This document shows, piece after piece, positions 48,002 to 60,000 of a DNA stretch of 64,000 bases (position 1 is the stretch's first letter; every line of letters starts with the position of its first letter). Source of the DNA: Molossus alvarezi (Eukaryota; Chordata; Mammalia; Chiroptera; Molossidae); the NCBI GenBank assembly GCA_037176705.1, contig CM073886.1, forward strand, positions 16,824,501 to 16,888,500, given 5' to 3'. The notes beneath the pieces were generated by a model. It searched no databases. It was not told the origin of the DNA and saw only the letters and a program-made list of their open reading frames with translations. The translations under genes were made by a program, and so were the position numbers.

Positions 48002-51000
48002 CAACGATGTGAAAGAGACACATCGAGTGCATGACCAACCAGGGCCAGGGACAAACTGCTACCGAGGTACGCACCCTTAGCGGAAACTGAACCCGGGTCT
48101 CTCTGGACCACAGGCCAACGCTCTAACTGCTGAGCCAAACTGGCCAGAGCCAGAAATTGTGCTCTTAAAGTATTTACCCAGAAGAGTTAAAACTTAAGTC
48201 CATATAAATATTTATAGCAATTTATTCATAACTGAAAAAAAAAAAAAATGAAAGCAACCAACATGTCCCCCAGTTAGTGAATAAATACACTGGTACATTC
48301 ACACAGTGGGATATTATTTAGTGATAAAAAGAAATAGCTAAGACCCCAAACTATAAAACTCCTAGAAGAAAACATAAGGATATATGTTATATAGATATAA
48401 CACCAAAGCACAGGGAACAAAAGCAAAAATAGACAATATCAAGGTTAACTTTTATTAATCAAAGAACACAGTCAAGTCCTACAGGTATGGCTCAGTCATT
48501 GAGCGTCAACCCATGCACCAAGAGGTCGCCGGTATGATTTTCAGTCAGGGCACGTGCCCAAGTTGTGGGCCCAATCTCCAGTGGGGGGCGTGCAGGAGGC
48601 AGCCAATTGATGTTCTCTCTCATCGCTGTTTCTCTCTCTCTCTCCCTTCCTCTCTAAAATCAATAAAGAAAAAATATTTTTTTAAAAACCAAATCAACAG
48701 TGTAAAAACACAAGCTATGGAAAGACAAGCAAAGAAAACATTTGCAAATCATATACCTGATAAGGGGTTAACATCCAGAATATATAAAGAACTCATACAA
48801 TTCCACAACAAAAAAAATCTGATTAAAATGAGCTAATTATTTAAGCAGACATTTCTCCAAATATATACAAATGGCCGAGAAGCATATGAAAAGATATTCA
48901 ACATCACTAATCTTCAGAGAAACACCACAATGAGATATCATCTCATACCCATTAGAGTGACTACTACCAAAAATCCAGATAAAAACAAGTGTTGGTGGGA
49001 TGTGTATAAATTGTAACCATTGTGCACTACTGGTAGGAATCTAAAATAGTAAAGCCACTAAGAAAACAATGTGGGCCCTGGCCGGTTTGGCTCAGCGGTT
49101 AGAGCATTGGCCTGCGGTCCGGAGAGACCCGGGTTCGGTTCCCGCTAAGGGCATGTACCTCAGTTGCAGTTTGTCCCCGGCCCTGGATGGTCGTGCGGGT
49201 GGCAGCCACTCGATGCGTCCCTTTCACATCGATGTTTCTCTCTCTCTCTTCCTCTCTCTCCCTCCCACTCTATCTGTACAAAAAATGGAAAAATGTCCTT
49301 GGTTGAGGATAAAAAAAAAAAAAAGAAAACAGTGTGGTAGTTACTCAAGGAATTAAAAATAGCCCTGGCCGGTTTTGCTCAGTGGTTAGAGCATCGGCCT
49401 GCGGTCCAGAGAGACCCAGGTTCGGTTCCCACTAAGGGTGCGTACCTCAGTTGCAGTTTGTCCCCGGCCCTGGTTGGGTCATGCGGGTGGCAACCACTTG
49501 ATGTGTCTCTTTCACATCGATGTTTCTCTCTCTCTCTTCCTCCCCCTCTATCTGAACAAAAAATGGAAAAATGTCCTTGGGTAAGGATAAAAAAAAAAAA
49601 AAGAAATAAATTAAAAATAGAATTACCATATGATCTAGTAATTCCACTTCAGAGTATATACCAAAAAGAATTGAAAACAAGGTCACAAAGGGATATCTGC
49701 ACACCCATGTTCAAAGCAGCATTATTCACAGTAGTTAAAATATCGAAGCAACCCAAGTGTCCATTGTGGATGGATGGATAAGTAAAATGTGGGAGATACA
49801 TACACTGGAATATTATTGACTCAAAAAGGAAAGAAATCCTTTCACATGGTACATGGATAAACCTTGAGGACATTATGATAAATGCAATAAGCCAGTCACA
49901 AAAAGACAAATACAGTACAATTCCTCTCAGATGCAGATTCTAAAGTACACTGTAGTCAAATTCACACAGACATTAAGTAGAATGGTGGTTGCCAGGGACT
50001 GGGGGAGGGGCAAAGGAAAGTTGTTTCATGGCTTTACAGTTTCAGTTCTACAGTTGAAAAAGTTCTGGAGACCTGTTTCACAACACTGTAAATATAACAT
50101 TACTGAACTGTACACTTAAAAATGGTTAAGATGGTAAGTTTTATGATATGTTCTTACTATAATTTAAAAAAATTGCTATCAGTCCAGAAAAAGACACAAG
50201 GGAACCAAAAATTCAGATTACTAAGTGAAAGAAGCCACTGTGGAAAGGCTACATGTTGTATGATTCCAACTATATGGCATTTGGGAAAAAATCTTACAGA
50301 GACAACAAAAAGATTAATGGTTGCCAGTGGTTTGGGACAGGGAGGGAGGGATAAATAGGTGAAGCGCAGGGCATTTTTAGGGTGGTAAATGACTTTGTAT
50401 GATGTTGTAACCGTGAGTACATGACATCATACATTTTTCAAAACCAATAGAATGTACCTCAAGAATGAGCCCTACGGGCTTTAGTTAATAATAATGTAAC
50501 AATATTGGTTTAACTCTAATAAACGTACTACATCAGTAAAAGACAGGAAAGGGGAAAAGGGGACATAGAACCCTCAGTACTATCTTCTCAATGTTTCTGT
50601 GTGGCTGCCACCTGGGTGCCTGGGATGCAGAGAGAGCAAACTGTCCTCACCGAGTGCTGGACTCTAAGGTACCTCAGGTGGTCATGGGAAACTTCATGGA
50701 GAAACTTGTATCTAAGTTGAATCTCAAAGGACAAGCAGAGCTTGTGCTGGGAAGGGAAAGGCATATGAGCAAGTACAAAAACATGAGCAAAGATGTGGAG
50801 ACATGAGCTTGATGACATATGATGTGGAGGGGAAGAGACAGCAGGAAAGTGGGTAGCAGGAATAGAGGGTCAGTGGAGGAGCACACAGCTGAATGAGGGT
50901 GGATCCAGCCCAGAGGAAGGCCTTGAAAGCCAGACCTCCCTTGGTGGACCTGTCCCAGGCTTTCCTGACACACCTCAGCAAGATCCCAGGATTCTTGGGT

Positions 51001-54000
51001 CACTCCTGGCAAAGCTTTCCCTGCTACAGTTTAGTGAGTACTTGCTATGTGTCATGCAGACATCAGGCACAGTCCATGATTAGTTCTAAGGCACCACTCC
51101 ACTCGACAGCTTCAGGTTCAGGATGCCATTTAGAGACAGATCAGACAGCAAGGACAGCGAGGGAGAGAGAGGCAGAAAGAACAGAAAGAAGAAAGAGAGA
51201 GATAGGCAGAGAGACAAGAGACAAAGAGAGAGACAGTGAGAGGCAGAAAGAACAGAAAGAAGAAAGAGAGAGATAGGCAGAGAGACAAGAGACAGAGAGA
51301 CAGTAAGGGGACAGAGAGAGAAAACAAGGACAGAGAGGGAACAGAGAGAAACACAGAGGGGACAGACAGAGAGAAACAGAGAGGTGACAACTATAGAATG
51401 AAGAAAGACAACAAGGGACAGAGACAATGAAGTGAGAGATAGACAGAGGATAGGGACAGACAGACAGACAGAGATGCTTCACGAGAGACCCTCTCCTGGC
51501 AGCAAGGGCAACTGACACATGAGTAGCAGAGTCACCATGGAGAGCCAGTGGCCTTGATTCAAACACCAACTCCACAACTCAGGTGCTCTGTGACCTGGGC
51601 AAACCCAGAGCCCAGGATGATGGCTAAGGATGATGGCAGTACCTCTCACAAGTCAATAACAGTCTCGGCACATGAACAGTCCCTAAAGGCAGCTGGGCCA
51701 TCTAACCAGGATTTAGACTGGGCACTAGAGGCTGGTCTGGTGCTGGTGGGGATCTATGCGACAGGACAGAGGGGGTGGCAAAGGCTACAGGGGAAAGCAT
51801 GTCCCAGTTGGGCTCACAGGCACCCACCAAGTGGGACCTTAACAGGATCCTGACTATAGGTGAGGCTGGTGCACCCTCTAGTGGCTGCCAGGAAAAGCTG
51901 GGAAGGTAGCAGGAAGGGCTTTGGTGGGGTTGGGCCCAGGCCTTGCAGGAGAATCAGGGGCCCTGGGAAGAAGAGCTGCTCCAAGGCAGGATGGGATTCA
52001 GGCCAGGCACCAAGAAGGTTTCCTCACCAGCAGGGAGATGGTGCTAAGATGGGGGAGGCTTTGACAGAAAGCATCTTCCAGCTTCCTTCCTCCCCTCCTC
52101 TCTAGTATTCTATGCCTGTCTGTCTCACACATGCCAAGGTAGAGAGGGTTTCTCATTGGAGGTGGAGTTCACAGCCTAAACACAGGACTCTGATAGGTTG
52201 GTCCCCGTGCTGGAGATGCCTGTCCCCTCCTCCTCAGCGAGGTCTCATACCTGAAGGCAAGCCCTGACCTCACTGTCCCTTGGAAGTCATGCTCACCAGC
52301 CTTTAGCCTGAGCAATGGCCACATGACCACCTTGTCCTCAAGCAACAGCTTCTTGGGGGCCAGTAGCCCAGTCTTATTCAACCCACATCAGGTCAATGTC
52401 CGGAACTGACTGTATAATGAACCCGAGGGGGAAAATAGTTGATAAAGACTAGGAAACGGCCCTGGCCAGTTCAGCTCAGCGGTTGGAGCGTTGGCCTGCG
52501 GTCCGGAGAGACCCGGGTTCGGTTCCCACTAAGGGCATGTACCTTGGTTGCAGTTTGTCCCCGGCCCTGGTTGGTCATGCGGGTGGCAGCCACTCGATGT
52601 GTCCCTTTCACATCGATGTTTATCTCTCTCTCTCTCTTCCTCTCTCTTCCTCCCACTCTATCTGTACAAAAAATGGAAAAATGTCCTCGGGTGAGGATAA
52701 AAAAAAAAAAAAGACTAGGAAACGGGTAAGTGAAATAAGCCAGTCAGAGAAAGACAAGTACCATATGATTTCAACTATATGTGGAACCTAATGAACAAAA
52801 TAAGCAAACAAAATAAAACCAGACTCATAGATACAGAAAACAGACTGACAGCTGTCAGAAGGGAGAAAGGTTGGGGAACTGGGTGAAAAAGATGAAGGGA
52901 TTAAGCAAAACAACAACAAAAACCTCATAGACACAAACAACGGTGTGGTGATTATCAGAGGGAAAGGAGGTTGAGGGGAAGCAAAAGAGGGTAAAGAGCC
53001 CTGGCTGGTTTGGCTCAGCGGTTAGAGCATCAGCCTGCGGTCCAGAGAGGCCTGGGTTCAGTTCCTGCTAAGGGCGCGTACCTCGGTTGCAGTTTGTCCC
53101 TGGCCCTGGTTGGTCGTGCGGGTGGCAGCCACTCGATGTGTCCCTTTCACGTCGATGTTTCTCTCTCTTTCTCTCTTCCTCTCTCTCCCTCCCACGCTAT
53201 CTGAAGAATAATGGAAAAATGTCCTCGGGTGAGGATAAAAAATAAATAAATAAATTAATTAAATAAAATAAAAAGACTAAGAAATGGGGCTTCCAAGAAG
53301 GTGGGGAAAAAAATAGTTGGAACTAGGACCCCACCAAGTTTGTAGACACCACATTTTCTCCTTCAGAGGTGTCCTCACACCCTCCCAACAAGCTCCCCCA
53401 CATTCCCTCTCTCGATCACACTTCCCAGAAGAGCCCTTGCAGGCTTTTCCTTGCTTTCCCCACTCTTCCCCTGAGGCTTCAGATCACAGTATATCCCAAA
53501 GGTCATGAAGGTTACCCACATCCCCAAATCCAGTAGGTATGTGTCCTCTTTATAGACTCTACCACATAAATACAGATAGTGTTCACCCTTCAATCTTCAG
53601 CTTATTCTGCTGCCCAGAGCTTCAGTCCATGGACTCAAACGGGTAAGTGAAGAGGTATCTCTGCTAGGATGTCCCAGGTACCTCCAACACAACAGGCCTA
53701 CAGCTAATACCTGGGAGTACCCCATCTCGGTGGCAGGCTTCTCCTCCAGCCTATAACCCTGGAGCCAGCCTCACAACCCCTTACTCCTCACATCCAGCCC
53801 ACCACCATCCCACAGCTTTCATCCCCAAATGTGCCCCTCTGCACCACCCCTGGCTGAGGACACTCCTCTCCTCTCTCAGTTGTTCCACCTTCACCGTTAG
53901 ATATGGGTCCCCTGCAATGCTATGTCCACAAGACAGCTGGGGAACTTTCAAAATGCAAATCTGCTCACTTCACAACACAGCCCGCCCCTCTCTGGTTTTA

Positions 54001-57000
54001 AACACTCCAGTGCTTTTTGTTTGCCTCTATAGTAACAAGCACAACCCTTGTGCACTTGACTCTGCTCTCTGCACCCAGCCCTGCCCTGGCTCCTGCACCC
54101 AAACCTGCAGCTCCCAGCACCTCTCTGCCCCATGCCATTAACCCTTCTTTCAGAGCACCTACCCGGGCTCCTCTGACAGCTCAAAGCACTTCACATCTCT
54201 CTCTTGGATCCCATTTCACAGGTCAATTATTGCTTCACCTGTATGATCCCCTGATCCACATTGGTCACCTCCACCCCACCGGAACAGGGTGAGCACAGGG
54301 CCTGGTGTCAGAGAGGACCATGAGGTCTGCTGACTGATTATGGGGGTTGATATAGTATCCTGACTCTGGATCCTCCTAAAAATTTGGACAAAGTAGATAA
54401 GAAGGTAGGTGAGGCTGCCTGAAGTTGGTGATGGGAGCCAAATGGCACAAACCAGAGCCCAGCAGGGCCAGTATGGGGCTTTACTTGGCACCTCATCTGC
54501 TAGGAATCCCAGGCCCTGGTACCAAGGTAGGGTAAGGGTTTGCAGATAGAGGTGTAAGCCAGAAGGTGGGAGGCCAGCCGAGGTGGGGGAAGGGCTCAAG
54601 AATGCCCATCCTTGGTGCTCTTCTGCCCCATAAATAATATCCAGCTCGACAGTTATAGCCTAGAATGTGTGCTCCATGACACCATGGCCCTGAGAAGAGT
54701 AGGGCATGCCTCAGGACCCCATAGGCACTTACTTAAGCCTCACTGCCCACTTGCTTACCTTGCATGTTGTGCTCACAAGGGCTCCATCCCGGCTCCAAAC
54801 AGCACCCTGCACCAGGTCCCTATGGGCTGCCAACTCTGCAGAAAAGCAGCCAAGGTCAAGAGGGGCACCAGGGCCCGCACATCCTACCCTGGGCAATGAG
54901 AACACAGGGAAGCAGGTGGGCCTGGTTGCAGATAACTCCCTGGGGCAGAAGTAGCAGCTGCCAAGGTCCCTTCTCAGGTGGAAGGAGCAAGGGCAGCTCC
55001 TCCAAATATGCTATACTATATCTCAGGGCTCCTTCCTGAGCCCTACCATTGTCAGGCCATGCTCCTACTCTAAAGCCTTCCAAGGCTCCCTGCTCCTCTC
55101 CCCCGTGGAACTGCTGTGCTGTGCTAAGGAGTTATGAAGCCCTCAGCACAGTACTGGGCATACAAGGGCTTGAGATGATAGTTACAGCTGGGGTGACTCC
55201 CTAATGACATCTGCCTGGTGACCTTTACCTCTACTTCAAGGGTCAGGCTGGTCTTCTTGACTGTGCCAGGAACTCTTTGGGAGCAAGCCCTGCAACTTGT
55301 ACTTTCCATCCCTTGTGGCACAAGATGACTCCATGGTGGATACTGGCTAGTGCTGTCAGGAGAGGATCCCTGAGACACTCAGTTATGCTACTAACGGCCC
55401 TTGGCCTCAGCCCCACTGTGAGCTCGGCCCACCCTGAACACTGCATAACCCTGGGGTAACAGCCTGTTATTCAACTTTCTGAGCCATGTGTCTGTTTAAT
55501 TTATTGATTTTAGAGAGGAAGGGAGAGAGAGAGAGAAACATCAATTTGTTGTTCCTCTTATTTGTATTTATTGGTTGATTCTTGTATGTGCCCTGACAGG
55601 GGATCAAACCCACAACCTTGGTATATTGGGACAATACTCTAACCAACTGATTGATCTGGACAGAGTTGAGCCTTGTGTCTTTACCCTAAAAAGGGATGAG
55701 CATATCAGGGAGGACTCTGTAAAAAAGGACTCAGTGACATTACCACAACATATACCTGTGCTCAGCTGTGGTTCACACTGCAGGGTCAAAACCAGTCAAA
55801 TACTGAGGAGTATGGCCCAAAGTTGTCATCATCTATGCATGCTCTGGATGGCTGTGTCCCCCTACTGTCATGGAATTTGGAGGTGGGGCCTTTGTGAGGT
55901 GATTAGCTCATGAGGAGGGAGCACCCATAAATGGGACCAGTACTCTTATAAAAGAGGTCCCAGAGAGATCCCTCGCCTCTTCCACCAGGTAAAGATACAG
56001 AGAATAAGATGGCTGGCTATGAATCAGAAAGCAGTTTCTCACCAGACACCAAATCAGCTAGCACCTTGATCTTGGACTTCCAGCCTCCAGAACTGTGAGA
56101 AATAAATTTCTATTGTTTATAAACCACCCAATCTATGGGATTTTGTTATAGCAACCCATACAGACTAGGACAATCTATACTGGGGAAATGAGAAGCAGCA
56201 GGGTGAGGCAGGAATGAGTTTGGGCTATAAGAGGGCAAATCCTCATCTCCTAGGTAGAAGTCAATGTTTTGTTTTCAAAGCTGAAACAACACACAACTCA
56301 GAATAACAGTATGAGAAAGTTATTTAGACATATGGAGGAAAAAGCAGGAAAAACAGCTACGTGAAATGAAAATAGATGCTATGGGAAATGGAGGGGGCAG
56401 AGTGTTATAATTAAGACTTGACTTTATACTATGTACATGTGAGTTTTTGATACTTACTTTACAATTCATGATATCAAACACATAAACAAATGGAGTCCAG
56501 GAGAGGGCTGCCCAGACAACAACACAACTAGTGTGACCCGTACCTGTTAGGGGCCGTTGCTTGGCCACATCCCAGACCTTCACGGCTGTGCCTGCCGTGC
56601 TCAGCAGGATGCCATCCACAGTGGGGTGGAACTGCAGCACCTCCACCTGGGTGTCCTCAGGACCCAACAGCAGCCCAGGCCCCGAGGGCAGCACCTGGCC
56701 AGCAGCTGGCAGTCGCCATAGTTTCATCTATGGGAAAGAGCAAGTCTGTGAGTCCAGGAGAGAGAAGGGCCTCACTGTCTCCAGCCTGCCTTGCCTGGGG
56801 CTGCCCCCAACTGCAGGAGTCATGCTTGAGCAAGAGGCTAAGTGTCCGTATTGGGGAAAGGAGACCTGGCTCAGGATCATGAGTGTGGTTGAAGGCTGGG
56901 GGAAAATGGGAGTAGGGGAGCCAGGGGCTCTGATCCATCTCCTCTGGGCCTCCCACATCACCCCAGCCCTGCTATCCTTATGCAGTCAAAGAACAGGACA

Positions 57001-60000
57001 GCAGGTCAGAGGCTGGGCTCTAGCAAGTGCACAGGAGTGCGCGGGAGCTGGTGTGGGTTAAGAAATTAAGAAAGTCTAGGCTAGCTCAGCTCTGCAAGTA
57101 TGTAGAAGAGCTAAAGCGGTGGTGGGAGAGACAGGACTGAGAGGGAACAGGGTCCCAGAAAGCCCCAACTAGGAGTGGGTGAGGCATTGAGCAGGTCTTC
57201 CAGTGGCTCCACTCACCGTCCTATCAGCTGAGCCAGTGGCCAGGAGGAAGTCATCAAAGGGAGAGAAGTCCAAGTCTGTTACCAGGTCTGTGGAAGAGGA
57301 ATGGCTGAACTTAGGCCCGACAAGAACCTGCCAGAACGTCCTGTTTCCAGCCCAATGTGCTCTTTTCCCAAGGCCAGGAATCAAAGCCCACGGCTTAGAG
57401 GTGATACTTCTGCATACACGGCAGCAGGCTCAAAGTCCCAGAAGAAGGGCATCTCTGCAAACTATGGGCAAATGCCATAGGCCTGCCTGCAACACGTTTC
57501 CCCGAGAGCCCTATGGACCCAGGGTGGCCGAGGACCTGGCATGGAGAGGTCGGCAGGACAATGGGCAAAAAGCTCTTTAAATTGCACTGGCCGGTGTGGC
57601 TCAGTTGATCAAGTGTCGTCCCATGCACCAAAAGATCGCTGGTGTGATTCCTGGTCAGGGCTCAAACCCAGGTTGCAGGTTCAATTCCCTGTCAGGGTGC
57701 AGTCAAGGTGCGTACAGGAGGCAACTGATCTGTTTCTCTCTCATGTCAGTGTTTCTCTTTCTTTCCCCCTCTCCTTTCTCTCTCTCGCAAATCAATAAAA
57801 ACATATTTGTTTTGAAAAGAAAGAAAAGGCATTTCTGTTTAAAAAAAAAAAAAGCTCCTCGGATTACTAGGAACCTGCAGTCACCTAAAATCCAGAGCTG
57901 AGTTCAAGGTCTGGTCCGAGAATATGTGAATAAACACAGTGCTGGCCCCACTCCAGGCACAAGGGATTCACAGACCACTCAGCCTAACTGGCCCTCAGCA
58001 CTTCCTTAGGGAGACACACACATTTATGCAGATGCAATGAGGGGCAGATGCAATGAGTGGCTACAGCAGTGACCCCAAGATCAGAGGCAGGAAAGGCTTT
58101 GATGAAGGACATGATGGGCCCTGGAGGAGGGAGAGGGAGGAAGTCAATGTCACACTCCTGACATAGGAATTCTCTGCCCCATTACTACTCCCAAGCCAGC
58201 ACTGACCAGTCCAAGTATGGGAGTGCACCTGATATGCACCCCAGCAGCCAGCTTCTCTACTAGGAAAATTAAACCTGGAATGGGAAGGCCTAGTGAGAGG
58301 GTGCTGTAGGGACTGGCCTGGGTGGAGGGTTGCCAGTTCCCTCCTAAAACCTGTGCATCCAGCTGCTCCTTTGGCTCTGGAAATTCCTCAGGAACCTCCC
58401 AATAAATTTATTTTTGGCTTAAGCAAGCTGGAATTGGTTTCTGTTCTTTTCAACCAAAGAACCTGAACTGCCCAACTCTAGCGGGGGTTGGGGAGGGCTG
58501 GGGGGTCAGGAGGGGAGGGGAGGATACAGAGTGAACCAGAGGAGAAAAGAGGCTGGGGGGCAAAGAGGAGGCCAGGGCTTGGGTGTTAGGGGGGACATAA
58601 GTAGGACAGCCAGGCCTGCATCACCAGAGCAAAAAGCAGAGCAACTACCCTATTGCCTGCCTCACCACAGGACCAAGTACTACATTTTCTTCCTGGCCAG
58701 AGTCAAGGAAGAGAAGGGGGTATCCCCTTGGGACAGCCTCAGCCTAGACTCTGGCCACAAACCCCTGTTGTCCCACCCTGCGGGCTCCGCACTGGACAGA
58801 TCAGGACCCAGGTTCAAAGCAGCAGCCAATGTAGGCAGCCTGCACACTGAGGGAATGAGAAGTACTAATATGGCTGATCTGAGTGCCTGGCTGTGCTGGA
58901 AGCCTGAGTCCTTCATGTGCATTTATCTCACCAAATCCTCAGTGACCCACCAGGATGGCACTGTGGCATCATCACCCAAGTGGAGGACAAGGACAAAAGG
59001 ACAGAGAGGTTAAGTAACTTGCCCAGAGTTACACAGCTAAGAAAGGGCAAAGCTGAGGGTCAGGCCAGGCAGTATGGATTCAGAAACTACATCCTCAGCA
59101 CATCATCACACTGCCTTTCCCAAATAGGAGCAGACCTCTGGCCCACCTGAAAGCCTAGACATGCAGAAAGGCCCTCCAGATGCCTCCCTACCCTCTGCTC
59201 CCCTGGGAAGCTGGGTTGAAGGACAGCTTGGCCCTGAGGCAAGACATAGAAAGCATCACAAAGGCTGGGCATCCCAAAGACTGGGCAAGAGCCAGAGCCC
59301 AGCCCACCACAGTCTCCCTACCACCACTGGCACCTAAGAGGGCAAACAGTACCTGGTGCCTTAACGGCAGGTTCTGAGGGAGCTGGAGCTCAGATACTAC
59401 CATATCAGCTTCCCAGCAAGTCTGCTCCTGTAGGGAGAGGCTCTGAATGGTTGGCGCCACGGTGAGGCTACAACCTGTCACAGAAGCCTGGTCTAGCTTC
59501 TATTTGAAGCCTCCAAGTCACAGGGCACTCACCACCTCACAAACATCACCAATTTGGGGTAACTCCCCAATGAGTAAAAAGCATCTAGATACAAGCAGCA
59601 CAGTGCCTAAGAACACAGGGTCAGATAGACCTGAGTTCCAATTCTGACTCTGCCAGCAGCAGTACTAACATTGGCAAGTTCCTACCTATCTGAGCCTCAG
59701 TTTTCCAAGCTGAAAAGGGTTTATTTTAAAATATACTTCATGGCCTGGCTGGTTGGGCTCAGCAGTTAGAGCGTCAGCCTGCGGACCAGAGAGTCCTGTG
59801 TTCGGTTCCCACTAAGGGCACGTATCTTGGTTGCAATTTGTCCCTGGCCCCGATTGGGGTCGTGTGGGTGGCAACCAGTCGATGTGTCTCTCTCACATAG
59901 ATGTTTCTCTCTCTCTCTTCCTCTCTCCTGCTCTATCTGAAGATAAATGCAAAAATGTCCTTGGGTGAGGATAAAAAAATAAATGAATAAAATAAACTTC

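Larger units (their letters stand above)
45900..48345 (+). mobile_element. Old L1 fragment A (ORF2 end and 3' UTR)
   Basis: Plus-strand ORF2 remnants ([20 protein letters not shown] near 46.2 kb), then CACAGACTGGGAGACAATAT and ATATGATCCAGCAATTGTGCT typical of L1M ends. It is interrupted by four SINEs and has many stops. Confidence 0.8.
48345..50155 (+). mobile_element. Old L1 fragment B (ORF2 end and 3' UTR)
   Basis: Repeats the L1 region already seen in fragment A (AAACATTTGCAAATCATATACC, GTGTCCATTGTGGATGGATGG, AATATTATTGACTC), so it is a separate insertion. Three plus-strand SINEs interrupt it. Confidence 0.75.
40962..54758. other. CORO7 intron 6, L1/SINE-packed
   Basis: The largest repeat block of the window: one young 5'-truncated L1 in the minus direction, at least three older plus-strand L1 fragments and about 18 SINEs. 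Unique sequence is mainly 51.5-52.4 and 53.3-54.7 kb. No gene is supported; short L1-derived ORFs are relics. Confidence 0.75.
54836..56543. other. CORO7 intron 5
   Basis: Holds a decayed antisense SINE at 55.5 kb and a MaLR-type LTR at 55.8-56.17 kb. The remainder is unique sequence with no coding support. Confidence 0.6.

Noticed and set aside
43680..48150. Regularly spaced similar blocks suggestive of a CRISPR-like array
   Set aside because: The blocks are about 220-260 bp tRNA-derived SINEs with target duplications in a mammalian genome, not short direct repeats with spacers.
51086..51575. Ser/Leu- and Arg/Glu-rich ORFs across the purine tract
   Set aside because: Low-complexity translation of a GA minisatellite.
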